Below are positions 7,132 through 13,407 of a DNA stretch of 13,923 nucleotides, piece after piece (within the stretch, counting starts at the first letter, position 1; every line of letters begins with the position of its first letter). Source of the stretch: JAKFWF01 sp031401535 (GTDB lineage: Bacteria > Pseudomonadota > Alphaproteobacteria > Rhizobiales > Hyphomicrobiaceae); NCBI GenBank assembly GCA_031401535.1, contig JANNRP010000048.1, positions 1 through 13,923 of the forward strand. The letters run 5' to 3'. The notes under the pieces are model-generated. The model was not told where the DNA came from. It saw only the letters and a list, made by a program, of their open reading frames with translations, and did no database searches. The translations under genes and the position numbers were made by a program.

Positions 7132-7836
7132 ATGGACTTCTCGGACAAGCTTTTCAATTATTGCGAGCGCGGCGCAGATGCTGCGTTCTGGGCGGAGCCT
7201 CTGAATGCTGTGTCGAACGGCGCGTTTCTCGTTGTCGGCACCGTTGCTTTGGCGACTTGGCGCCGTCAATCTCTGGAAAACCGCGGATTCTTTGAGCTTG
7301 GACTAATAGCCCTCGTACTTGTGATCGGTGTAGGGAGCTTCCTGTTCCATACCTTTGCCACGCGATGGGCCGCGATCGCCGACGTCGCCCCTATTGGCGT
7401 ATTCATGCTGGCCTACTTCGGCTACGCGTTGCGACGGTTCGCGGGGCTTTCTGTGATGGCTGTTATGGTGGGCATCGTCGTGTTCGTCATTTCATTGGCC
7501 TATGCCGGCGGTATTCGATGCAGTGGCGGTACCTGTCTCAATGGTTCGATTGGTTACTTGCCAGCGCTCGCGGCGCTGCTAATGACCGGCGGCTACCTGC
7601 ACCGGCGTCGTCATCCTGCAGCCCTGCCTATGCTGAGTGCCAGCGGTGTATTCGCTCTCTCCCTGGTCTTTCGCACATTTGACCGCGCGATCTGTCCCTA
7701 TACGCTGGTGATGACAAACTGGCATCTGGGCACACATGCGCTTTGGCATCTATGCAACGCCATCGTCCTACATTTACTACTTACAGCGACAACAATCGCA
7801 AATAAATCAAATATTAATCAGGCCAACAGTCTTTAA
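7132..7836 (+). CDS. Ceramidase-like integral membrane hydrolase (CREST superfamily)
   Basis: This 234-residue membrane protein has about seven hydrophobic segments. The alkaline ceramidase signature is complete: YCERG...FWAEPLNAVSNGAF at 10-32 (the calcium and N-terminal region in the family), SFLFH with Ser69 and His73, Asp84 in ADVAP, and a C-terminal HALWH with His202 and His206. In CREST hydrolases the Ser, Asp and three His hold a zinc ion that cleaves an amide bond. In eukaryotes the substrate is ceramide, while bacterial members are mostly uncharacterised, so a different lipid amide is possible. The start agrees with the family N-terminus, but no ribosome binding site precedes it. It has its own weak candidate promoter and follows the exporter by 91 bp. 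The last 20 residues are AT-rich in coding (ANKSNINQ). Confidence 0.88.
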   Translation: MDFSDKLFNYCERGADAAFWAEPLNAVSNGAFLVVGTVALATWRRQSLENRGFFELGLIALVLVIGVGSFLFHTFATRWAAIADVAPIGVFMLAYFGYALRRFAGLSVMAVMVGIVVFVISLAYAGGIRCSGGTCLNGSIGYLPALAALLMTGGYLHRRRHPAALPMLSASGVFALSLVFRTFDRAICPYTLVMTNWHLGTHALWHLCNAIVLHLLLTATTIANKSNINQANSL

Positions 7837-7893
7837 GCCATAGTCACAGTGATTTTATTTACTGCGAATTTCCTTGTTGCCTGCAAAGTATTC

Positions 7894-7929
7894 GAATTGC
7901 ACGCCAATTCTGCGGCGTGACACATCACG
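7894..7929 (+). promoter_or_regulatory. Two adjacent inverted repeats in the qmcA leader
   Basis: GAATTG (7894-7899) pairs with CAATTC (7905-7910) over a five-base loop. CGTGA (7916-7920) pairs with TCACG (7925-7929) over a four-base loop. The second arm of the latter overlaps the ribosome binding site CGGAG (7928-7932), so the RNA form could reduce translation of the SPFH gene. The first could also be an operator. Both are short and may be chance. Confidence 0.25.
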
Positions 7930-7939
7930 GAGCAGTGCC

Positions 7940-8923
7940 ATGGCCGCTATTCTTCCCAATGGTTTCGAGACATTCGGGTTTGCGCTTATCGCATTGATTG
8001 CGTTCGTCATTTGGGCAACCGTCAAGGTTGTGCCACAAGGCTCCAATTGGACAGTCGAGAACTTCGGCAAGTATACCCGCACGCTTTCTCCCGGCTTGCA
8101 CTTTCTGATGCCCGTCGTAGAGCGCGTCGGCTCCAAGATGAACATGAAAGAGCAAGTGATGGAGATCCCCAGCCAGGACATCATCACCCGTGACAACGCC
8201 ATGGTGCGAGTAGATGGCGTTTCGTTCTATCAAGTGCTGAATGCTGCCAAGGCGTCATACGAAGTGAATGCCTTGGAGCCGTCGATCATCGCGCTGACGA
8301 TGACCAACATCCGCACCGTGATGGGGTCGATGGATCTCGATGAACTGCTGTCCAACCGCGATAAGATCAACACCCGCCTGCTGCATGTTGTCGACGCGGC
8401 GACAGAAGCCTGGGGTATCAAGGTCACCCGTATCGAGATCAAGGACATCGAGCCGCCACGTGATCTAGTCGACAGCATGGCCAGACAAATGAAGGCCGAG
8501 CGCGAGAAACGTGCGCAGATCCTCGAGTCGGAAGGCATGCGACAGGCTGCGATTCTGAAGGCCGAGGGCGAAAAGCAGGCTGTAATGTTGTCCGCTGAAG
8601 GTCGCAAGGAAGCAGCATTCCGCGATGCGGAGTCGCGCGAGCGCGCTGCCGAAGCAGAGGCCAATGCCACCCGCATGGTGTCAATTGCAATCTCGGAAGG
8701 TAACGTGCAGGCGATCAACTATTTTGTTGCCAACAACTACGTGAAAGCGTTGGAGGCACTGGCCAAATCTCCGAATCAGAAGATTCTGATGATGCCACTC
8801 GATGCGTCTAGTCTGATTGGTTCGCTGGCTGGCATCGCCCAGATCACGGGCGAAGCTTTCGGCAATAGTGGTGCGAACAGCGGCGCCCCTGCAACCATGC
8901 CTGCGGTCAAGGGCCGGGCTTAG
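7940..8923 (+). CDS. qmcA: SPFH/band-7 (stomatin/QmcA-like) membrane scaffold protein
   Basis: This 327-residue protein is anchored by one N-terminal membrane helix (about residues 11-29). An SPFH/band-7 domain (about 30-190) follows, including VPQGSNWTVENFGKYTRTLSPG, IPSQDIITRDNAMVRVDGV and KVTRIEIKDIEPP. An Ala/Glu-rich coiled coil (about 180-260) with the repeated E(G/S)xxxAAxLKAEGEKQA pattern comes next, then a tail with MPLDASSLIGSLAGI. Such proteins oligomerise at the membrane, organise microdomains and associate with FtsH-type proteases. The ATG at 7940 follows CGGAG at a spacing of seven bases and matches the family N-terminus. A GTG/TTG-type extension to 7874 was rejected. The partner gene for an NfeD protein, usually adjacent, is absent here. 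Its 3' end overlaps the convergent moaE by 17 bp. Confidence 0.93.
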   Translation: MAAILPNGFETFGFALIALIAFVIWATVKVVPQGSNWTVENFGKYTRTLSPGLHFLMPVVERVGSKMNMKEQVMEIPSQDIITRDNAMVRVDGVSFYQVLNAAKASYEVNALEPSIIALTMTNIRTVMGSMDLDELLSNRDKINTRLLHVVDAATEAWGIKVTRIEIKDIEPPRDLVDSMARQMKAEREKRAQILESEGMRQAAILKAEGEKQAVMLSAEGRKEAAFRDAESRERAAEAEANATRMVSIAISEGNVQAINYFVANNYVKALEALAKSPNQKILMMPLDASSLIGSLAGIAQITGEAFGNSGANSGAPATMPAVKGRA

Positions 8924-9374
8924 CCCGCCACTTGTCCAAGGCCGTATGATCGCTCTCGCGTGCGTCGACCCAGTTTCCCACGCCGTCAGCCCCGATTTCC
9001 TTCTTCCAGAACGGTGCACTGGTTTTGAGGAAATCCATCAGGAAACTGGCCGCATCGAAAGCCGCTTGCCGGTGGGCAGATACCGCGATCACGAGTACGA
9101 TCTCGTCACCAGGCGCCAACGTGCCAATCCGGTGCACGATACGGGTGCCTTGCAGCGGCCAGCGCGTGTGCGCTTCCGTCTCGACACGTTCGAGTTCGCG
9201 TTCGGTCATGCCGGGATAATGTTCAAGCATCATCTGCGTAATCGGGCGCCCTTGTGCGGTGCCACGCACCGTGCCGGTGAACGTCACGATAGCGCCGATG
9301 TCGCTACGGCCAGCCGTCAGGTGCCGCACTTCCTCACTTAAATCGAATGCTTTTTCTTGTATAGACACGGTCAT
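8907..9374 (-). CDS. moaE: Molybdopterin synthase catalytic (large) subunit MoaE
   Basis: This 155-residue cytoplasmic enzyme subunit inserts two sulfurs into precursor Z (cPMP) to make molybdopterin, using thiocarboxylated MoaD as the sulfur donor. Family motifs are FTGTVR (32-37), LEHYPGM (50-56), HRIG (81-84), the SAHRxxAFDA stretch (about 99-108) and LKTSAPFWKKE (about 116-126). Within that last motif Lys117 and Lys124 correspond to the catalytic lysines of Escherichia coli MoaE. It is the last gene of pgsA-moaD-moaE and begins eight bases after the moaD stop. Its own stop lies inside the convergent qmcA coding end, so transcripts of the two genes overlap at the 3' ends. The product supports molybdoenzymes such as nitrate or DMSO reductases and formate dehydrogenase. 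Confidence 0.96.
   Translation of the reverse strand: MTVSIQEKAFDLSEEVRHLTAGRSDIGAIVTFTGTVRGTAQGRPITQMMLEHYPGMTERELERVETEAHTRWPLQGTRIVHRIGTLAPGDEIVLVIAVSAHRQAAFDAASFLMDFLKTSAPFWKKEIGADGVGNWVDARESDHTALDKWRAKPGP
8915..8927. terminator. Short hairpin at the qmcA/moaE convergent junction
   Basis: CGGGC (8915-8919) and GCCCG (8923-8927) form a 5-bp GC stem over a three-base loop, right at the qmcA TAG stop (8921-8923) and inside the last codons of moaE. Its symmetry would allow it to act on both transcripts, but there is no T-tract on either side. Termination is a guess. Confidence 0.25.
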
Positions 9375-9382
9375 CCGCTGTC

Positions 9383-9640
9383 TCAGCCACCAGTCACGGG
9401 TGGAAAAAATGCGATCTCCCGCGCGCCCTCGATTGACGCCGATGGCTTGACATGAACCTGATCGATCGCCGCACGGATCACATCGGCCCGCTCGAAGGCA
9501 TGTGCGTACTCAGGTCCTCGCGTTTTGAGCCACACGATTAGATCTGCAATCGTTGTGACCGACACGGGCAAGGCGACAAGCTCGTCGGCAATTCCGACCC
9601 GCTCACGCACCCATGCGAAATAACGTAGCGTAACCATCAT
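9383..9640 (-). CDS. moaD: Molybdopterin synthase sulfur-carrier (small) subunit MoaD
   Basis: This 85-residue ubiquitin-like sulfur carrier has a C-terminus ending in Gly-Gly (84-85). That glycine is adenylated by MoeB and converted to the thiocarboxylate that feeds MoaE. The N-terminal strand VTLRYFAWVRERVG and the FFPPVTGG tail are typical. The tail has PPVTGG where many MoaD proteins have PPVSGG or PPVAGG. The frame is open to 9709, but a start there would add 24 residues overlapping the pgsA end. ATG at 9640 has GAGG eight bases upstream and gives the normal family length. It follows pgsA by 25 bp and precedes moaE by eight. Confidence 0.94.
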   Translation of the reverse strand: MMVTLRYFAWVRERVGIADELVALPVSVTTIADLIVWLKTRGPEYAHAFERADVIRAAIDQVHVKPSASIEGAREIAFFPPVTGG

Positions 9641-9665
9641 CGCATCAGCCTCGACGTGCCCCGCA

Positions 9666-10223
9666 TCAGTCAGCCATGGCGTGGCGTACACCAGCTTTGA
9701 GATAGTCATAGCCCGTCCACAGTGTCAGCAGCGCGGCCATCCATAGAAACACAGTGCCCGTGGTTGTGATGCCGGGCACGAGTTTGTCGGCTGAGGGCCC
9801 CGCGATCAGCACTCCGAGCGCCACCATCTGCATCGTCGTTTTCCACTTGGCGAGCTGCGAGACGTGCACCTTCACGTTGAGCTCTGCAAGGAATTCGCGC
9901 ATACCGGACACCAGAATTTCGCGCGACAGGATGATGACCGCAGCCCAGATCGACCAGCCGTCTATCGTGTTGTCGTGCACTAGCATGATGAGTGCAGCGC
10001 CAACGAGCAGTTTGTCGGCGATCGGATCGAGCATGCGGCCGAGGGCGGACTGCTGATCCCAGATACGCGCCAAGTACCCATCGAGCCAATCAGTTGCGCT
10101 TGCAATCACAAACACCGTCAGCGCGCTCCATCGGGCGACGTCGCCACGCAGCAAAAACATGCAAGCCACGAGCGCGGGAACGGCCAGAATTCGACCATAG
10201 GTCAGTATGTTCGGCAAACTCAT
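9666..10223 (-). CDS. pgsA: CDP-diacylglycerol--glycerol-3-phosphate 3-phosphatidyltransferase
   Basis: This 185-residue inner-membrane enzyme joins CDP-diacylglycerol and glycerol-3-phosphate to make phosphatidylglycerophosphate, the first committed step to phosphatidylglycerol and cardiolipin. The CDP-alcohol phosphotransferase motif D-x2-DG-x2-AR-x8-G-x3-D-x3-D is complete (D45, D48, G49, A52, R53, G62, D66, D70). It is followed by several hydrophobic helices. The start MSLPNILTYGRIL at 10223 matches the family N-terminus. Upstream in-frame starts at 10268 (ATG) and 10304 (TTG) would add an Arg/Pro-rich leader and are rejected, although 10223 itself has no clear ribosome binding site. It leads the pgsA-moaD-moaE operon and is divergent from bchI. 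Confidence 0.95.
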   Translation of the reverse strand: MSLPNILTYGRILAVPALVACMFLLRGDVARWSALTVFVIASATDWLDGYLARIWDQQSALGRMLDPIADKLLVGAALIMLVHDNTIDGWSIWAAVIILSREILVSGMREFLAELNVKVHVSQLAKWKTTMQMVALGVLIAGPSADKLVPGITTTGTVFLWMAALLTLWTGYDYLKAGVRHAMAD

Positions 10224-10537
10224 TGCCAAATTGCGGGATGCGATAGGGCGAGGGGCAGCACGTTCCATGCCCTTTCGTACACCGCCAAGGGGGGAGCGGG
10301 TCAATGGGGCGGTGCTCTATCTTGCCTCAGCTTCTACTGTTTTCGGCTGTAGTAGCCATTGGATCACTGGTGGTGGCGGCGCGACGATTGGCTCTCCGGC
10401 TTATCTGGCTCCACGGCTGTGCCTGCACTGATTTTCCGGTTGTCGTGTTCAGAAAATCGGTACTTATTGAGGCTTGGTTGAGTTACATGCCTGAATGTCC
10501 ACGAGATTTGACAAATCTGCTGAGGAAATATCCGTCC
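10224..10537. promoter_or_regulatory. Divergent pgsA/bchI intergenic region
   Basis: This 314-bp stretch separates the divergent pgsA and bchI genes. The bchI frame is open through most of it (from 10304), and a hydrophobic segment appears in that extension, but the extension matches no BchI sequence I know. The clear element is the PpsR/CrtJ-type site at 10496-10513. A GAGG at 10522-10525 could serve as the bchI ribosome binding site, at a long spacing of 12 bases. I found no convincing -35/-10 pair. Confidence 0.55.
10496..10513. promoter_or_regulatory. PpsR/CrtJ-type operator TGTC-N10-GACA upstream of bchI
   Basis: TGTC (10496-10499), ten bases, then GACA (10510-10513) is a perfect match to the TGT-N12-ACA target of PpsR/CrtJ, the aerobic repressor of bacteriochlorophyll and carotenoid genes in purple bacteria. 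It ends 24 bp before the bchI ATG at 10538. Its position implies oxygen- and light-dependent repression of bchIDO. No PpsR gene lies in the window. Confidence 0.7.
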
Positions 10538-11563
10538 ATGCCCGCCGTGTTTCCGTTTTCCGCGATTGTCGGCCAGGACGAAATGAAGCTCGCATTGATG
10601 ATCGCAGCCGTCGATCCCACGGTCGGTGGCGTGCTTGTGTTCGGTGACCGCGGCACGGGCAAATCGACCGCCGTACGCGCGTTGGCAGACCTGCTGCCAC
10701 CAATGAAGGCCGTGATCGGGTGTCGCTATAACTGTGATCCGACCGTGCCCGGCTCGTGGTGCGGGGACTGTCGCGGCCGCACGGGAAAGGCCGCACCCAA
10801 AAGCCAACTGATTGCGGTGCCGGTGGTCGATCTACCGCTTGGTGCAACCGAAGATCGAGTGGTGGGCGCACTCGACCTTGAGCGGGCGCTCGCACAAGGT
10901 ATCAAGGCATTCGAACCAGGGCTTTTGGCACGCGCCAACCGGGGCTTCCTCTACATCGACGAGGTCAATCTGCTGGAAGATCATCTGGTCGATTTGTTGA
11001 TTGACGTGGCGGCATCCGGCGAAAACGTCGTCGAACGCGAAGGCTTGAGCGTCCGCCATCCTGCACGCTTTGTATTGGTGGGAAGCGGCAATCCCGAGGA
11101 AGGTGAACTGCGACCGCAGTTGCTGGACCGGTTTGGGCTGTCGGTCGAGGTAAAGACACCGCAAGATCTGAAACTGCGTATCGAGGTCGTTCGCCGCCGC
11201 GATGCGTTCGAGCGCGACCGGGATGCATTCTCAGAGCGCTGGAAAGCTGAGGGCGCCAGCCTACGCAGCCAGATCGTTGCAGGCCGCAAACGGTTGCCTG
11301 ATGTAAATGTGCCGGACAGGGTGCTCGAACAGGCCGCCAAGTTGTGCATGAAGCTCGGTACCGACGGCTTGCGCGGTGAGCTGACGCTGATCCGTGCGGC
11401 CCGTGCTCTGGCGAGCCTCGAAGGTGTGATGACGACGGGCGACAGTCAACTAAAACGCGTGGCACCGTCAGCCTTGCGGCACCGGTTGCGACGCAATCCA
11501 CTGGATGATGCGGGCTCAACCGTGCGCGTTGATCGGGCCATCGCGGAACAGTTCGGCGCATGA
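10538..11563 (+). CDS. bchI: Magnesium chelatase ATPase subunit I (BchI)
   Basis: This 341-residue AAA+ ATPase forms hexameric rings with BchD that drive Mg2+ insertion by BchH into protoporphyrin IX, the first committed step of bacteriochlorophyll synthesis. Motifs seen are FPFSAIVGQ at residue 4 onward, Walker A GDRGTGKST (36-44), Walker B YIDEVNLLED (Asp141, Glu142), sensor-1 GSGNPEEG (Asn185) and the arginine-finger region LLDRFG (Arg198). Four cysteines (62, 66, 75, 78; CxxxC-x8-CxxC) sit in the insert after Walker A and could bind zinc. The Rhodobacter BchI sequence as I recall it lacks them. ATG at 10538 gives the usual length. ATG at 10487 would put the PpsR-type operator inside the gene. 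The stop overlaps bchD as ATGA. Confidence 0.96.
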   Translation: MPAVFPFSAIVGQDEMKLALMIAAVDPTVGGVLVFGDRGTGKSTAVRALADLLPPMKAVIGCRYNCDPTVPGSWCGDCRGRTGKAAPKSQLIAVPVVDLPLGATEDRVVGALDLERALAQGIKAFEPGLLARANRGFLYIDEVNLLEDHLVDLLIDVAASGENVVEREGLSVRHPARFVLVGSGNPEEGELRPQLLDRFGLSVEVKTPQDLKLRIEVVRRRDAFERDRDAFSERWKAEGASLRSQIVAGRKRLPDVNVPDRVLEQAAKLCMKLGTDGLRGELTLIRAARALASLEGVMTTGDSQLKRVAPSALRHRLRRNPLDDAGSTVRVDRAIAEQFGA

Positions 11564-13407
11564 CTGAACAATCAGTGAGCAACAGTGCAGACCCAGTTTC
11601 GGCCTGGGCGGATGCCACGCTTGCTACCATTCTATTTGCAATTGATCCGGCGGGAACCGGTGGCATCGCCGTTCATGCCCATGCTGGTCCGGTGCGCGAC
11701 CGTTGGTTATCACTGTCGCGTTCGTTGCTACCACCATCTGCGCCCTTCATGCGCGTGCCGATCCACGCCACCGACGATCGGCTGCTCGGCGGCCTCGATC
11801 TTGGTGCGACGTTGAGCGCGGGTTCCGTGGTCGCCATGCGTGGACTGCTGGCCGAAGCCGATGGTGGCGTCATCGTCTTGACCATGGCAGAGCGCCTGTC
11901 GTCATCCACGGCTGCCCGCATCGCCGCCGCCATTGATCGAGGCGATGTGGCGCTTGAGCGCGACGGCTTGGCACGCGTGACGCCCACTCGATTTGGCGTG
12001 ATCGCACTCGACGAAGGCGTGACAGAAGATGAGAAACCCTCCACCGTTCTCCTTGATAGGTTGGCGTTTCGCCTCGATCTCACAGGACTGCGTATGGCGG
12101 ATGCGACCGAAATCAACTTCGCTGCCGCCACTGTCGACAAGGCACGTCAGTGCCTAAGCGCTGTCACGGTCGGCGATGACATGATTGAGGCATTGTGTGC
12201 GGCCGCTCTTGCGCTTGGTGTCGGTTCACTGCGTGGCACACTATTTGCCGTCCAGGTCGCGCGCTGCCATGCTGCTCTAGATGGACGCGCTACTGTGGTC
12301 GATGTCGATGCGGCAGCGGCAGCGCGTTTGGTTTTGGGCCCTCGCGCCACGCAATTGTCGGCCGTTGAGCCATCACCGCCATCCGATGAGCACAGCTCGG
12401 ACCAGGCCGATGTGCCGCCGCCAGAGAGCGATGATCCAGAGACGCAAGAGCAGCCGACAGAGCCTGATCCATCAAAGACCGACGACCAGGATCAGAATGT
12501 AAATGAACAGCGCGATCAAGCGTTAGACGATCTTGTGCTGGCGGCGGCCATCGCTGCGGTTCCAGCCGGTCTGCTAGCGGCGCTGCGCCTCGGGCGCAAC
12601 CAGCGTGGCGCGTCACGGACATCCGGCAAGGCTGGTGCCGCACGTGCATCTAAACAACGTGGCCGCCCGATCGGTGCAATACGTGGCGAGCCGCGCAGCG
12701 GCAGTCGGTTGAGCCTGATCGAAACTCTCAGGGCTGCCGCACCTTGGCAGCCGCTGCGCGCACGCGAGCGACGCGGCTGGGAAGGCCCGCGCATCGACGT
12801 CAGGCGCGAGGATTTCCGTATTACGCGGTTCAAGCATCGCACCGAGACAACGACGATCTTCGTGGTTGATGCTTCAGGGTCATCGGCACTTAATCGCTTG
12901 GCCGAAGCCAAGGGGGCGGTTGAACTGTTACTCGCCGATTGCTACGTGCGGCGTGATAACGTGGCATTGATCGCGTTTCGAGGCACGGCCGCTGAACTGT
13001 TGTTGCCGCCAACCCGATCGCTGGTCCGCGCTAAACGTTGTCTTGCCGGATTGCCGGGTGGCGGGGGCACGCCCCTCGCTACTGCGATCGATGCCGCGTA
13101 TCTCCTTGCACAAACGATCAACCGCCGCCGCGAAACGCCCATTGTCGTATTCCTGACCGATGGTCGCGCCAACATCAGTCGTGATGGCGTCGGTGGGCGG
13201 CCGAAAGCCGAGGCGGACGCGTTGGCCGCCGCTCGTCAATTTCGCGCCGCCGACATGGCGGCATTATTGGTCGACATATCCCCGCAAGCGCAACCAGTTG
13301 GACAACGCTTGGCCGCTGAGATGGGCGCCCAGTATCTGGCGCTGCCCTATGCCGATGCAAGACTACTCTCGAAGGCAATAAAGCTTTCTGTCCAGGCAGG
13401 TGCATGA
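11560..13407 (+). CDS. bchD: Magnesium chelatase subunit D (BchD)
   Basis: This 615-residue partner of BchI links the ATPase ring to the porphyrin-binding subunit BchH. The N-terminal AAA+-like half has the D-subunit stretch ATDDRLLGGLDLGATLSAG followed by LLAEADGGVI. No intact Walker A is present, as is usual for BchD. An acidic, Pro-rich linker (about 270-325) follows, then a von Willebrand A domain with a metal-ion-dependent adhesion site: DASGSS at 437-442, Thr504 in GGGTPL and Asp534 in LTDGRANI. The length is ordinary for proteobacterial BchD (about 560-620). It is coupled to bchI and bchO by ATGA overlaps on both sides, so the three subunits are made from one mRNA in fixed ratio. Confidence 0.96.
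   Translation: MTEQSVSNSADPVSAWADATLATILFAIDPAGTGGIAVHAHAGPVRDRWLSLSRSLLPPSAPFMRVPIHATDDRLLGGLDLGATLSAGSVVAMRGLLAEADGGVIVLTMAERLSSSTAARIAAAIDRGDVALERDGLARVTPTRFGVIALDEGVTEDEKPSTVLLDRLAFRLDLTGLRMADATEINFAAATVDKARQCLSAVTVGDDMIEALCAAALALGVGSLRGTLFAVQVARCHAALDGRATVVDVDAAAAARLVLGPRATQLSAVEPSPPSDEHSSDQADVPPPESDDPETQEQPTEPDPSKTDDQDQNVNEQRDQALDDLVLAAAIAAVPAGLLAALRLGRNQRGASRTSGKAGAARASKQRGRPIGAIRGEPRSGSRLSLIETLRAAAPWQPLRARERRGWEGPRIDVRREDFRITRFKHRTETTTIFVVDASGSSALNRLAEAKGAVELLLADCYVRRDNVALIAFRGTAAELLLPPTRSLVRAKRCLAGLPGGGGTPLATAIDAAYLLAQTINRRRETPIVVFLTDGRANISRDGVGGRPKAEADALAAARQFRAADMAALLVDISPQAQPVGQRLAAEMGAQYLALPYADARLLSKAIKLSVQAGA

Noticed and set aside
5438..7812. 14-base direct repeat (CAAATAAATCAAAT) at 5438-5451 and 7799-7812
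   Set aside because: It is AT-rich, low in complexity and inside two unrelated coding regions, with no flanking symmetry or mobile gene. Chance is sufficient.
7845..7862. TCACAGTGA followed by TTTTATTT as a terminator after the ceramidase gene
   Set aside because: The stem would be only four base pairs with a one-base loop, which cannot form a stable hairpin.
9641..9709. Longer MoaD starting at 9709
   Set aside because: It would overlap the end of pgsA and add 24 residues absent from MoaD proteins. The ATG at 9640 has a GAGG site and gives the family length.
10224..10304. Longer PgsA starting at 10268 or 10304
   Set aside because: The extension is Arg/Pro-rich and unlike the membrane-helix N-terminus of the family, which begins at 10223.
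10508..10513. Exact TTGACA as a -35 box before bchI
   Set aside because: No -10-like sequence lies 15-19 bp downstream, and transcription would begin inside the bchI coding region. The bases are better explained as the right half of the PpsR-type site.
10965..11666. 233-codon minus-strand open frame opposite bchI
   Set aside because: It is the shadow of a well-conserved coding frame in GC-rich DNA. The translation is Arg/Pro/Ser-rich with no recognisable domain.
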